Shown here piece by piece: positions 11,627 to 22,700 of a stretch of DNA of 64,000 nucleotides. A model generated the notes under the pieces. It saw nothing but the letters and a program-made list of their open reading frames with translations, searched no databases and was not told the origin of the DNA. This DNA comes from Eucalyptus grandis. Taxonomy: Eukaryota > Streptophyta > Magnoliopsida > Myrtales > Myrtaceae. The DNA is taken from positions 58,706,561 through 58,770,560 of the forward strand of contig NC_052618.1 in the NCBI RefSeq assembly GCF_016545825.1, given 5' to 3'. Both the position numbers and the translations under genes were made by a program. Each line of letters begins with the position of its first letter. Positions within the stretch are counted from its first letter, which is position 1.

Positions 11627-14404
11627 TTTCATGGGTTGTCGCTTTCACCAAGGTACGGAATGTTAATATGTCCGAAATTAAGTTACAGCCCTATGAAATG
11701 GCTAGCATGTTGTGAGACATGTAAATGCTATTGGCAGGTGCATGGTATGCTGGTCTTTTATTCTGTTTTACTTGTAACTTTATGATCATTCAAACTGGCA
11801 AAAGGTATGGGGTGAGATTATAGCCAAAAAGATGTCCCTTTCATACACATTGTAAAGTGAAATGAATGAAGAAAAGGGTTTTTAAGGTTCCATGTGGAGG
11901 GAAACTGTTTTCATACCATCTTTTCAAATAATTCTGTATCTGCCCCCCAATTGAACGCTTGATTGTACTCCTTGTTTTGAGAAACTACTGAAAACATCAT
12001 TGTTTAGAGGCATATAACTGGGCATATTTGAAGCTAATTTCTTTGAACCATTTATTTTCAATTTTTCTTTTTTTAATTCTACAGGCGAATTGGGAGACAT
12101 CAAAATCAATTTACCTTTCTTTATGTGTTTTGCTAGGCTTCAGCCTTACTCTATATTCTTGTAAATGGAACAGAGGTGTGTGTATTCATGCTCTGGAACT
12201 TGCAATTTTCTGGTGAAGTCACGCAATCTTGCACTAATCACAAGAATGTGTGACTCATGTTGTTGGGTGTTTGTGTGTGGGTGTGTTGTCATCCTGACAT
12301 TTAATATGAAAGGCACCGTTCACCTTCTGTGTGATGCACCTAACTGCTGCAGTTAGCAATTGCCTTCAGCATAATGGACAATGTTTCTGCATGTTCGAGA
12401 AGAAGAGATTGAGCTTGGTTCTTTGATGCAAAGGCTCAAATTTTTGGACTAGTAAGCCAGAAAAAGTAAGATACAACTATGCAAAGCAGTATCTTTCGAA
12501 ATTCATTTCCAAAAAGAAGAGGATAGCTGTCATGATGAGTCGGCCATTCACAGTCATTGACTGTTAAAACTTGGATGGCCACTCTACAAGCGAAAGTGAT
12601 GGAAAAGTGATGAAGCTTTTTCTCCTTTCGATGTGCAGCAGGGGGGCAAACTTTTAACTAATGACGCTCTGCTTCCGATAATTAACTAATGACTTTATGG
12701 GGGGCCGAAAGTAACCGGTGCATCGATTCGCTTGCCCGAGTTGCGTTATAACCAGTACAACTAATGATATGGATCTTAAGGTTTCGTTCTCGTTTGATGA
12801 TGAATAAGCGAGGAAAAGAGGGAACTACTTTGATTTCACGTGGTGTCTCAGCCAAGGTTGTGCCTTTAAGGCACGTTGGTTGGGTCGTGCCTTATGGGTG
12901 AGCTGTGACCACCACCATACGGCACAATTATATGTACCTCCCTAGCTTTAGGCCTTCATGTGGGCGCAAGAACTGGGTGGTTACGCTTCATCTTTTCACT
13001 TCTATGGTGACCACTTGGGGGGAAAATAGAAAAAGACAAGAACCAAAGAGAGAGAATTGAATTTCGTCTGTTCACCGAACTGGGTTTTTTTTCCTTTTAC
13101 ATGAAATGAGACCGACGGCTACGTTCTCTTTTGCCTGAAAATCCTATGATAAAAATGTCTAAAAGGCAGGAGTAGCGTCGCTCATTGCGGAGTTTGGCAA
13201 TATCCGATAGGAGTAAGATACGGGTTAGGGCAACCGAAACATCATGACCCGTTCAAAAAGCTATGATTTACAGTATTCATCCACTCAGATCTCCGCAAAA
13301 GGGAGCTTCTGCTTTTGTTTTGTCTTTGCTTTCCACTTTTGTAGGTAGCATTGTCGTTGTATAGCTCACAAAAGGTTCATAAAGAAGAGGCGGACGATAA
13401 TGGAAGACCCACAACGTTAAGAGCAAGCAATCTGATAATTTTCTCGAAGCTGGACCAGAGTATCAACCACCTGATAATATAATGCCAAAGCCGATAAATA
13501 TGCACGTGACATAACAAGAACAAAGGTCCTTTTGTATTATTGTGTATAGACTTCCCTGCTGCTAGCTGCGACATTAATGGATGCTGCAATAATGCCTAGC
13601 GGCAGCGTAAGGGCAGCGGTGCTGCGTGGTGGTGAAGAGGAAGTTCTTCTGTCCGGACAAACGAGTTCACCGAATTCTGGATTTTGCGTCTCATCCCTCG
13701 TCTAGCTTCCCTCGACAAAGGGGAAAGAGTTCAGAGAAAGTTGGAACGTGGGTAAAAAAAAAATCAAATAATGAGAAATGTAAAATTTTATAAAAGTTTA
13801 GGACCAAATCAAATCTAATAAAACTTTTAAATTTCAAAAAGCATGAAGTATCGGTGTCATTCATATCAGTTTTTGCATGGACAAGAATAATTTCTCCTGT
13901 AAACTTTATTCTTATATGAATTGTTATGGTAGTTTTAAAAATAAAACGATTTAAGACGAAGAGCTATACAATGAAAATTTATTGAAGGATCAATAATCAC
14001 TTCTCTAAATACAGAAAATGTTTAGATGTGAAAATTGAACCGCATCAAGGGTACCAAGTCACTTATTTCCCTTTATCTAAAGACGGGAATTTAGTAATGT
14101 TAGAAAAAAAATTGGTCAGGAAAAACGTGACCGGGAAGGTAGAAAAAGAGGAAGGAATAAAGCAAGACGAGGGAAGAAGAGACCAGAAAATTTGATGGAA
14201 AATGACTAGGTGGAAAAGAAAAAGAAAAAAAAAAAAGGGTGTACAGAGTCCAGATACAGTAAAGGTACGGCGTTGACCGTAAGGTAAAAATACAAGGTCT
14301 GCGTACCATGAAATGTAAGATTAATTGCTTATGTAATAATCTTACCACCTTAATACATGCCATAGATTCATGGGGGATTGTCCTTGGGATTCCAATTTGG
14401 TAGT
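11627..14404. other. Intergenic between GIY-YIG gene and kinase
   Basis: The left part (to about 12600) may be 3' untranslated or abandoned intron-like sequence of the nuclease gene. Short open frames at 12028-12356 and 13377-13589 have no recognisable domain. I see no repeat, tRNA or further gene that I can support. Confidence 0.35.
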
Positions 14405-14570
14405 CCCTCTCTCTCTCTCTCTCTCTCTCTCCCCCTTCTGAGACGCCATTGCAGCTCTGTTCATAAAGTCATCAAGAACCAACGAAATTTATCTCCATAA
14501 ATTCTCTCCCAGCTTCTCAAGTTTCTATACCAGCCAAAAAAAAAATTCAATCTTTTTCAGTTTTTGTTTG
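14405..14570 (+). promoter_or_regulatory. CT-repeat leader of the kinase gene
   Basis: A (CT)n tract at about 14405-14430 is followed by an ATG-poor leader running to the start codon at 14571. Such pyrimidine patches are common near plant transcription starts. No clear TATA box was fixed. Confidence 0.4.
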
Positions 14571-16064
14571 ATGGGTTATCTTTCTTGCAAAGCTGAATCC
14601 TCCATTTCCATTTCCAACTCCCACGCCCGTTCGTCGTCGTCGTCGGCGGCGGCTTCCAAGAACCAACGCCCCCTCAAGCAAGAACGGGAGAGGCCGATCA
14701 AGATTCAGCAGTTCGAATACAGCGACGTCGAGGCGGCCACCGATGGGTTCTCCGACCAGAAGCTGCTCGGCAAGGGCAGCCACGGCTACGTCTACAAGGC
14801 CTTCCTCCGCGGCCGCCACGTGGCCGTCAAGAAGCCCTCCAAGGGGCTCGAGATCGTCTCCGAGGTCGACAACGAGCTCGAGATCCTGTCCAAGATCCAG
14901 AGCCCCCGGCTGGTCAACCTCGTCGGCTTCGCGAGCGACTCCAAGAACCGCCTCCTGGTCGTGGAGTTCATGAGCAACGGTACGCTCTACGACATCCTTC
15001 ATTCCAACACGCGCGTCTTGAATTGGGGTCGCAGGATTAGGCTGGCCCTGCAGATCGCCAAGGCCATCGAGACCCTTCATACTCAGAACCCACCTATAAT
15101 CCACAGAGACATAAAGTCTGCTAACGTGTTGATAGATAGGAACTTCAATGCTCGTTTGGGCGATTTTGGATTGGCTCTCAGATGTCACGTCAATGATTTT
15201 AGGCTCCTGTCCACACCCCCAGCTGGGACTCTTGGGTATCTTGATCCGCTCTATGTGACCCCTGATAACTTGAGTACTAAGACTGATGTGTTTAGCTTTG
15301 GGATATTGCTGTTGGAGATTATCAGTGGGAGGAAGGCCATCGATGTATCGCACTCGCCGCCGTCCATCGTGGACTGGGCAATCCCCTTGATTAAAAAGGG
15401 AAAGCTCCCTTGTGTTTATGACCCGAGAATGGCGCCCCCAAAAGATCCCGTTGTCAGGAAGCAAATAGCTGTTATAGCTGCCAAGTGCGTGAGACCTTGT
15501 AGAGAGAGGAGGCCGGCGATGAAGGAGATTGTTGATTGGTTGACCGGGCTGAGCAAATTGGTTCCCCTTCATTCGTGGAATGGGTTTAACAATCCGTGCC
15601 TCATGGTGGAGACGATGGGACGGCCGGTCGAATCCAGGAATGTGCAGAATAATTCTAGATTAGATAACACGGACACGGGGTATCTAGATGCTCTGGATGG
15701 GAAATTTTCCAAACCAGCGATGAGAAATTCACGAAGAGTGTACTCGGATTTGGGGTTCAGGAGTGACTTGATGGATCTCATGGCTGCTAATACAGATGAA
15801 GAATCTGAAGTTCAGGGGGAGGCTAGGGGACTTGAGCCTACTTCGAAATTGCCAAACCAGTCATACAGTTCTAGATTCGGTAGCGGAAGATATGTGACCA
15901 GGGTAAGAACTCAATCTCAATCCCGCCGTCGCAGAGATGATGCTGCCTTCATTGTGAGGAAAAACCGTTCGGTCGGGGGAAGTCCCAAAAACTTTCCAGC
16001 CATAGATGATTCGGTGGCTCGTTCACAAACTCAGTCATTAGAGCTTGCTCACGAACTGCATTGA
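14571..16064 (+). CDS. Receptor-like cytoplasmic Ser/Thr kinase (At3g51990/At5g23170 type)
   Basis: Single-exon gene of 497 residues. The start is the ATG at 14571 (MGYLSCKAES). Gly2 and Cys6 would allow lipid anchoring at the plasma membrane; there is no signal peptide or membrane segment. Kinase landmarks: Gly loop GKGSHGYVY (67-75), VAVKK with the ATP-binding Lys (about 87), HRDIKSANVL (from 178), DFG (198-200), GTLGYLDP (219-226), TDVFSFGILLLEI (from 238) and ERRPAMKEIV. All catalytic residues are present, so activity is expected. The Glu of the usual 'DPEY/APE' element is replaced, giving DPLY (225-228). The C-terminal ~180 residues are Ser/Arg-rich, with no known domain. The first ~500 bases are much more GC-rich than the rest. 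The substrate is unknown. Confidence 0.92.
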   Translation: MGYLSCKAESSISISNSHARSSSSSAAASKNQRPLKQERERPIKIQQFEYSDVEAATDGFSDQKLLGKGSHGYVYKAFLRGRHVAVKKPSKGLEIVSEVDNELEILSKIQSPRLVNLVGFASDSKNRLLVVEFMSNGTLYDILHSNTRVLNWGRRIRLALQIAKAIETLHTQNPPIIHRDIKSANVLIDRNFNARLGDFGLALRCHVNDFRLLSTPPAGTLGYLDPLYVTPDNLSTKTDVFSFGILLLEIISGRKAIDVSHSPPSIVDWAIPLIKKGKLPCVYDPRMAPPKDPVVRKQIAVIAAKCVRPCRERRPAMKEIVDWLTGLSKLVPLHSWNGFNNPCLMVETMGRPVESRNVQNNSRLDNTDTGYLDALDGKFSKPAMRNSRRVYSDLGFRSDLMDLMAANTDEESEVQGEARGLEPTSKLPNQSYSSRFGSGRYVTRVRTQSQSRRRRDDAAFIVRKNRSVGGSPKNFPAIDDSVARSQTQSLELAHELH

Positions 16065-16067
16065 TGT

Positions 16068-17592
16068 AGATATCGTGTCAGATCTTCCTCAAGAAAGAGG
16101 GTTCTAATTGAATAGTTCATGTGTTTTCTTTTATTTTCTCATTATGTTGGGGACATCACTGGTGTCTCACCACACCTTCCATAGGATGTCAATTGTACTT
16201 GTTACCGATCTTCATACCTGGATGCTGCAAAAATTGTGTACGAGGAAATTGCTATTTAATACAAAGAGAGCGCTAGGCTGACTTTCGAAGTCCTTTAATC
16301 TTGTCCTAGTCTCACTTTTACAGTCGATATGTTTCTTCTGTCGAAAGAAGTAACTCAAGCTGGATTTTTATCTATTACCCTCCAAAGAATTAAGTGATTC
16401 TTGTAGAGCAAAGTTTCTTCTCTGGTCAACAAAACAATGGCGCTCCTAATTGGAACGGTTTGAAGAACTAGTTTTTGGGTTTCTCCATCTGTGCAGCAAC
16501 TTCTTGTGTTATAATCCCCTAGATCACGGTGGTCATAGTAGATCAACCAGAAGCTGCAAGTCGCAGATAGGGACAGCCCATTCATGATCTATCAGAAGAA
16601 AAGTTCGAATTTCTTTTGGCCCAAATAATTTTTAGTTTAGAAAATCATATATACATGTGTCATGTCAACCACTCAAGCATAATTATGTGTCTAATGATAA
16701 ATTATCAGTGATTGCGTAGGTGGCAACCTAATCTCAGCCATCTGGTAACAACCCTAATATGATAGCGACGCGGTGTCACTGACACCATCGCATCGCCAAC
16801 TTGGTCACCTCTATGATTTTTTTCCTCTCTCCTTTTCTTCGGTAAGTTCAAGCTTAGGACAGATGAAAGACATTCAACTTCTACAAACAACAAAAAGGGG
16901 AAAAAAGAAAGAAGAGGAAGCCTGAAAGAAGAATCTGGTGCAAGATAGGCAGATTAATCTTCGCTGTTATGGGCCGGTCTACAGAATTTTAGGACTATAT
17001 TTAAATTGGAAAAAGAACAGCCGTGTGAGACTCCAGAAGGCAAGAAATCATGGTTGCTGCCAAGACCAAAAGTACCCTATTGTTCAAATAAGTGGAGTCC
17101 TTGTCAATAGAGGAATTTGAGGAAAAATTGATATGTCGGAACCCTAGAAATAAGAGGCATGCTGTCTATCAGCTAACAGCAGTTAGCCGCCGAGGATGAA
17201 AGTATGTGTGGATCTTTTCCTTATATCAAGGCTTTACAGCTAATATAGTTTTATATCAGCATGTGCCTCTCCTTTTCTTACATATCCGTTTAAGATCCAT
17301 CGTCTATGCATGGACCTTTGACCTTAACGCCCATTTTCTCGAAGGGACCACCCAATTGGTGCAGGCAAACCATTAATCATTCCGGGAAAAAAAAAGAAAC
17401 ACCTTTTTCTTGTTAGAATCTCTCAGTGCTCCAATCTTCTTCTGAGTGCTTCGATGGGGAAAAAGGTACTTCTTTGAAACGTAAAGGCATGGACTAAATT
17501 GTATGAATAGAATATTTGACAAGGACCCATCAAAAGGTCGATTCTTTTTGGAATGCCAGTATTAAAACGGATTCATGAGAAGAAGCGCTGCT
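16068..17592. other. Kinase 3' flank and intergenic DNA
   Basis: The probable 3' untranslated region lies at about 16068-16260. The remainder is AT-rich with short meaningless open frames. No gene or repeat could be supported. Confidence 0.4.
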
Positions 17593-17600
17593 GTTGAAAA

Positions 17601-18295
17601 TAGGGGTGTGCAACGGGAACCGCCCGAACCAGGGAACCGGCCGGACCGGACCGAACCGGTCGGTTTTAGGGCGGTTCCCACGATCAGCGGTCCGGTCCCG
17701 GTTCCTAATCTTGGAACCGGTGGCCGTCGGTCCCGGTTCCGGTTTCAAGGTGGGAACCGGACCGAACCGGACCCGACCGGACCAAACCAAACTTTTTATA
17801 TATAATTTATATACATAGAATTAATAAAACATATAAACATGATAACTTATTGCAACCAAAATTGCAATTTGAGGTACCAACCTCTTACGTGGCCAAGAGA
17901 CCATTAAAATCCTTTTCATTACTCTTTTATTTATAGAAAAATCTCATTGATAGTTTCGATGTGAGACTAAGACTTCAAGAGTTCCTGTGAATCACACAAG
18001 TGAAGTTTGAATATTTTGCACGTGGAACACGTGTGATTAGTTTTGTTGAATTGCCAGAATCGAATTGAATTGATCGGTCGAGCGCGGTCACTCTTTAGTT
18101 CTTTAGTGCAAAAAGTATAGTTGATTTTTGGACCGGACCGGACCGGACCGAACCGATGGAACCGATGGTCGGTCCGGTTCCGGTCCTCGGACCAAACGGT
18201 CCGGGTCCACGGTTCGCAATTTTGGGAACGGTGCTCCCGGTCCGGTTCCCGGTTCCAAGGTGGAACCGGACCGAACCGGGAACCGATCACCCCTA
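17601..18295. mobile_element. Non-autonomous hAT-like element with 8-bp target duplication
   Basis: The element begins TAGGGGTG at 17601 and ends CACCCCTA at 18295. It is flanked on both sides by the identical 8-mer GTTGAAAA (17593-17600 and 18296-18303). Both subterminal regions are dense in GGTTCC/GGAACC and CCGGACCG blocks (17610-17785 and 18131-18290), in inverted orientation. The centre is AT-rich and non-coding. An 8-bp duplication, (T/C)AGGG-type ends and clustered subterminal repeats are the hallmarks of the hAT (Ac/Ds) superfamily. No transposase is present, so it depends on one elsewhere. Confidence 0.82.
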
Positions 18296-18303
18296 GTTGA
18301 AAA

Positions 18304-19792
18304 GCATAGGGATGCTTATATAGACATAACAGTACATCGTGATGCATTCGCCAAACAAGGGAAGATGTCGAAGATATTATTTCATCTATCGAGGGCGCAC
18401 TTTTTGTCCTCGAGCAAGTTGGCCTTTTTTGATGATTGAATGAGTTATGGGTCACTTTTTCTAGGTTCTGAGAGTGTCCAGTCACTTCACCCACTCCATT
18501 GGTTTTGAATTTCACCTCACAACTCGTGTAGACTAGCACTGATAGTGTGAGCTTTGGCTGTATATGGTTGTTGTTTTGCATACATTGCTACTTCCTCCCT
18601 TCACATGCTCTTGAAGATTCAAAAAGAACCGCCTCCTTCCACACTTTTAAGTTTGCGCACCCAAGTATCATGATGACCAGCCGTTCATATGCTTTGGAAA
18701 GATAACTAAAAAACACGAGTCTCTGGTTCCCGAACTTTAACCGAGTACTCCCTCTGCTAGGAGAAAGTACTTTCTGAATCGATTACAGGACCAACGCAGT
18801 ACAAGTGATCAATGACGTTATCCCCTTCGATGATTCATTCAAACCGACTTGCTTCTCTGTCACATGTCGCACGCCGCACACAATCCACCGAACAAGCGAG
18901 TGAGGTTACAACAATGCCCCCAAATAAATTTGAGATTGCAGAATGAGACTACGAACCTACCGGAACTAACATCTGCACAAACAAAGAGGTCCTCGAAGCA
19001 GAGCACCGTGCCTTCATTCTTCCACCATGCTTAGAAGTGAATAGTCATAATACTAAATTACAAAGCTAGCCTATAATTCGCAATCCTTCTATTCTTTCCA
19101 GTTGTTGCAAAATATTGACTTGATTACAGTGGCGAGTCAGAAAATACGAAGGATCGATTTGCTCGTTGGAATAACAGCATCCAATAATACATCCTACCGA
19201 GTCTTCTCTCAACAGTGTCAAAAGCAAGGTTATTTTTCAGCGACAACATTTGCTGCTGTCTTCCTTATCCAGATAATGGAAAAAGAAAATACAAACAAAA
19301 CGAAGAATCTTCAGCCCCACACCAACAAGATAATTGATTGTTTTCTTGTGACAAGCCTCTCTCTCTCTCTTTTGACAAGCTATCACTCACCAAAAGCATA
19401 CCAAAAATTCATAAATGATCACTATAACACTAAGTCATGAACAGACGTCGGGCATCTCAGAAGAGACCAGCCTGGGAGAGTAACTTATAGTGAAAAATAG
19501 TGTCAAAAACATCCACCAGGGCTAGTAAAAAGCTCTCTAATTCCTTGACGCTACATATATTGGGTGGAAATCAATAATCACCAACTCCTTTAAAGACTAT
19601 CCTAACGGCTTTCAGAAGTCAGCATCAATGAAAAAAGACATTCTATAACAAAAGACCAAAAATTACTCCAGTAGCAATCTAAGAGAGCCATGCTTTCCAA
19701 AGAAATGATCAATTCCCCTACAGAATCCACCACACAAGGCTAAGGAGAGAAAAAAGAACAAAGGAGATGCGTTGAGAAGAATTGGCCTCTTC
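18304..19792. other. Intergenic and SEC31 3' untranslated region
   Basis: The right part is the 3' untranslated region of the minus-strand SEC31 gene, whose stop is at 19793-19795. Its polyadenylation site was not identified. The rest shows no gene or repeat that I can support. Confidence 0.4.
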
Positions 19793-22700
19793 TCAACTTA
19801 GTCTCACATTCTGCCTTGTCTTGATCATCCGCTTCAACGTTGCCAACCAGAAATTGCACTCATCCCACTCGCTAGTCGTGAGAAGTACCTGGAGAAGAAA
19901 GATTGAAAGACACAAAAATCATTGAACACACTGCTCCCTCGTGCAATCGCAAAGATAGTTAAGAGACGGCGGTTTGCAGGAAATGCACCTGTATTTGCAG
20001 AGCAGTGCTATAATCACCGTTGTCTAAAGCCTGACATAGCTGGACAAGCTTATCAGCTGCGTTTTTAGATATGTCTCCACTGTTGAGCTTTGCAAACAAG
20101 GCACCTATTTTCCTTGAATTATCTTCTATCTCACGCTTCTTGGCAGGATTTGCACGTGAGCCTCCCAATGCTTCTGATGTCTCATTGTAGAGTCTCGTCA
20201 ATGTTGCGATGACAGGTTTCTGGGGGGCTGGTGCATGGATGCAGAAAAGACTTATTCAGTTATTTGTCAGAAAGGAATGCCATCAAGCCACCACAAAGGA
20301 AAGCTGAACTCTTATCGATTTTAAGGAAGAACCAAAATTTCCACATGCAATCTTCACTTAGCTACTTATTCAGCCAATGGATGCTAACTCCAGTGTAAAG
20401 GGCGTAGAGTTACTAGTACATATGGGATGGAATTAAAAAGTAGCATGCAAGTTTGCCCTAGCCCCTTCCTAGACTAAAAAGCTCAGCGTCTGTGGTTGCA
20501 TACTTCATGGGTTGTAACACTTTCATAAAATTTTTTTTAACAAAATCAATCAAATCACTAACTAGATATTGCAATTGACTCCGTATATACTAGCTCATGT
20601 GCCTAGTGGAAAACCAAATGATGGTATAGAAAGAAAGCTCCAAATTGAGATTAAGGCCTGGTTTCCATGCACCAAAAGAGGTTATCAGTTTCTTCAAACT
20701 TTCAGGCACTATTGGCATAGTCATGACCATTTTACCAGGAATGAAGGATTAAGAGCATCAGAAATTATCAGTCTACTACTACAAGCAGAATCAAACAAGC
20801 CTTGCTTACTGAAAACAGAAACAAAAACACAGCACGACCAAGCATGCAAGCACAAAGGCATGTTTGGATTGACTTTTACGTTTTACTTTTTTCTTGACCT
20901 AACCTTTATGAAGAGCAATCTTTGAGTATTTTTAATCCACAACACTTGAAACTTTCATGACATATATATGTAGGCGCATATATTTCTACATAATTTCTTC
21001 ATAATTTCTGAAAATTAGATGATAATTTTTGGCGAGAAAGCAGAAAAGTGCTCTTTACTCATCTTCAAGTGGAAACAAACAAAGCCCTCATAAATCGTAA
21101 ATAAAGAGAAAGGCAGCTAATTTTTCAAAACCAGACAAAAGAAAGGTAGCTCTTACCAGGAACGTTTGAAGTATCTGCAGTCTGCACAGTAGGTGGGGGT
21201 GCAGCAGGTGAGACAACTGGTTGTGCAGCTGCTGATTCAATGGGAGTAGCCGGCTGCATGGAAATTGGCCCGGGATTTTGAACAACCCCCGGATTAGTAA
21301 CTGGCATAAACCCCCGCATTTGAGTAGGAGCCACAGCTTGTGGCATATTCTGGCCAGGAACAGAGCTCACTTGTGGTGGCACAGGGGCAACCGGACCAGG
21401 TGCATGAGGCAAAGGTTGAAAAGTAGGATTAACACTTCCCTATGAGACATGCCAAAGAGAACCGAATCAGTCAAACTAGACGCTTCTATGATCAAAATTG
21501 GAACTGAAGGAGATACATACCGGATACAAATGAGAACCCAATGTTGGCTGCTGATACTGCTCTGGGTTCCTCAGGGCAAGAGGAGGCGCTGGTATAAATT
21601 GAGATCTCGTCGTGGGCTGACTGGTGACAGGAGTTGGAACAAAACTTGGCTAGAAAGAGAGAAAAATGGTCAACCCAGAAATCCTTTGCAAGAAATCAAG
21701 GTCATGGTATGCAAAGCGAACATGACAAAACATTGTATCATCCTTGCCAACACAAGTTTTCATTCTTAGAAGATACAAGTTCATATGTACAAAGTTCAAG
21801 TATAAACAAGGGTGCCAGCGCATTATCTGACTCAGACTCCACAGGGCACAGATAGCAGGTAGTTATTTTTCTATTTTTTGGGGCAATTAGAGACAGCAAA
21901 TGAAGAAAATTCTTTTGTAGATGACGAAAGAGTGAATGACGATATTCACTATAATATGCCCAAATTAGACAACCATCGCTCCTTCAAACAATTCACCATT
22001 TATCCTCTTAATTCTGAGCTTTTTATAATCTCGCCACTCTTTTCCATTGGGTAAAGATAGGCAAAGGCTGTGATAGAGCCCAGAGTAAAATAAATTATCA
22101 AAAAACTCAAATAAAGCAGCATCAACCACCTCCTCATGGCAATGCAGATTATTTATAAACCAAAGATACCTGGGCATTCTGAGGTGGCTCGGATGGAACA
22201 AACATAGACGCCTGTGAAGGAGCCTGATATTGCATGGGAGTATTGTATCCTTTCCCAAATGAAGAGCCAAAAGGCTGCTGATAGTTTTCACCATAAGGAC
22301 TACCAGGAACAGTATGCGGCACCTGTGGTTGTGCAGCTTCCTAAGCAGTGATAAGAAAAAGCCAAATATTGACAATCATAGAAAAACATAGTTGCAAAAG
22401 AAAGGGAGAGAAAAGAGGAGACCAGAAAACTCAACAACTAGATGAACCCACCGGATAATAGTGCTGAGAAGTATCAACCATGCCATAATTGGATTGATCG
22501 ACACCATATACTGCACCTCTTGGATCTTGAGAGCCATTAAAAGCAGAGATGTTGGCTCCTTTTTCTGCAACAAATTCAAAAGAAACCTTCAACCGCAATT
22601 TTAGCTTCAAAGAAGCATAACAGTGAAGATAAAAGAAATATCAGTTTTTATCCACTTCGAGTCTTGTTTGTATATAAAATGACTATTCTAAACTAGTCCA

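Noticed and set aside
14547..15572. 341-codon open frame on the minus strand
   Set aside because: It lies opposite the GC-rich kinase coding region. Its translation has no domain and follows from the codon bias of the plus-strand gene.
17575..18581. Pro/Arg/Gly-rich frames on both strands
   Set aside because: They arise from the GGTTCC/CCGG arrays of the hAT-like element.
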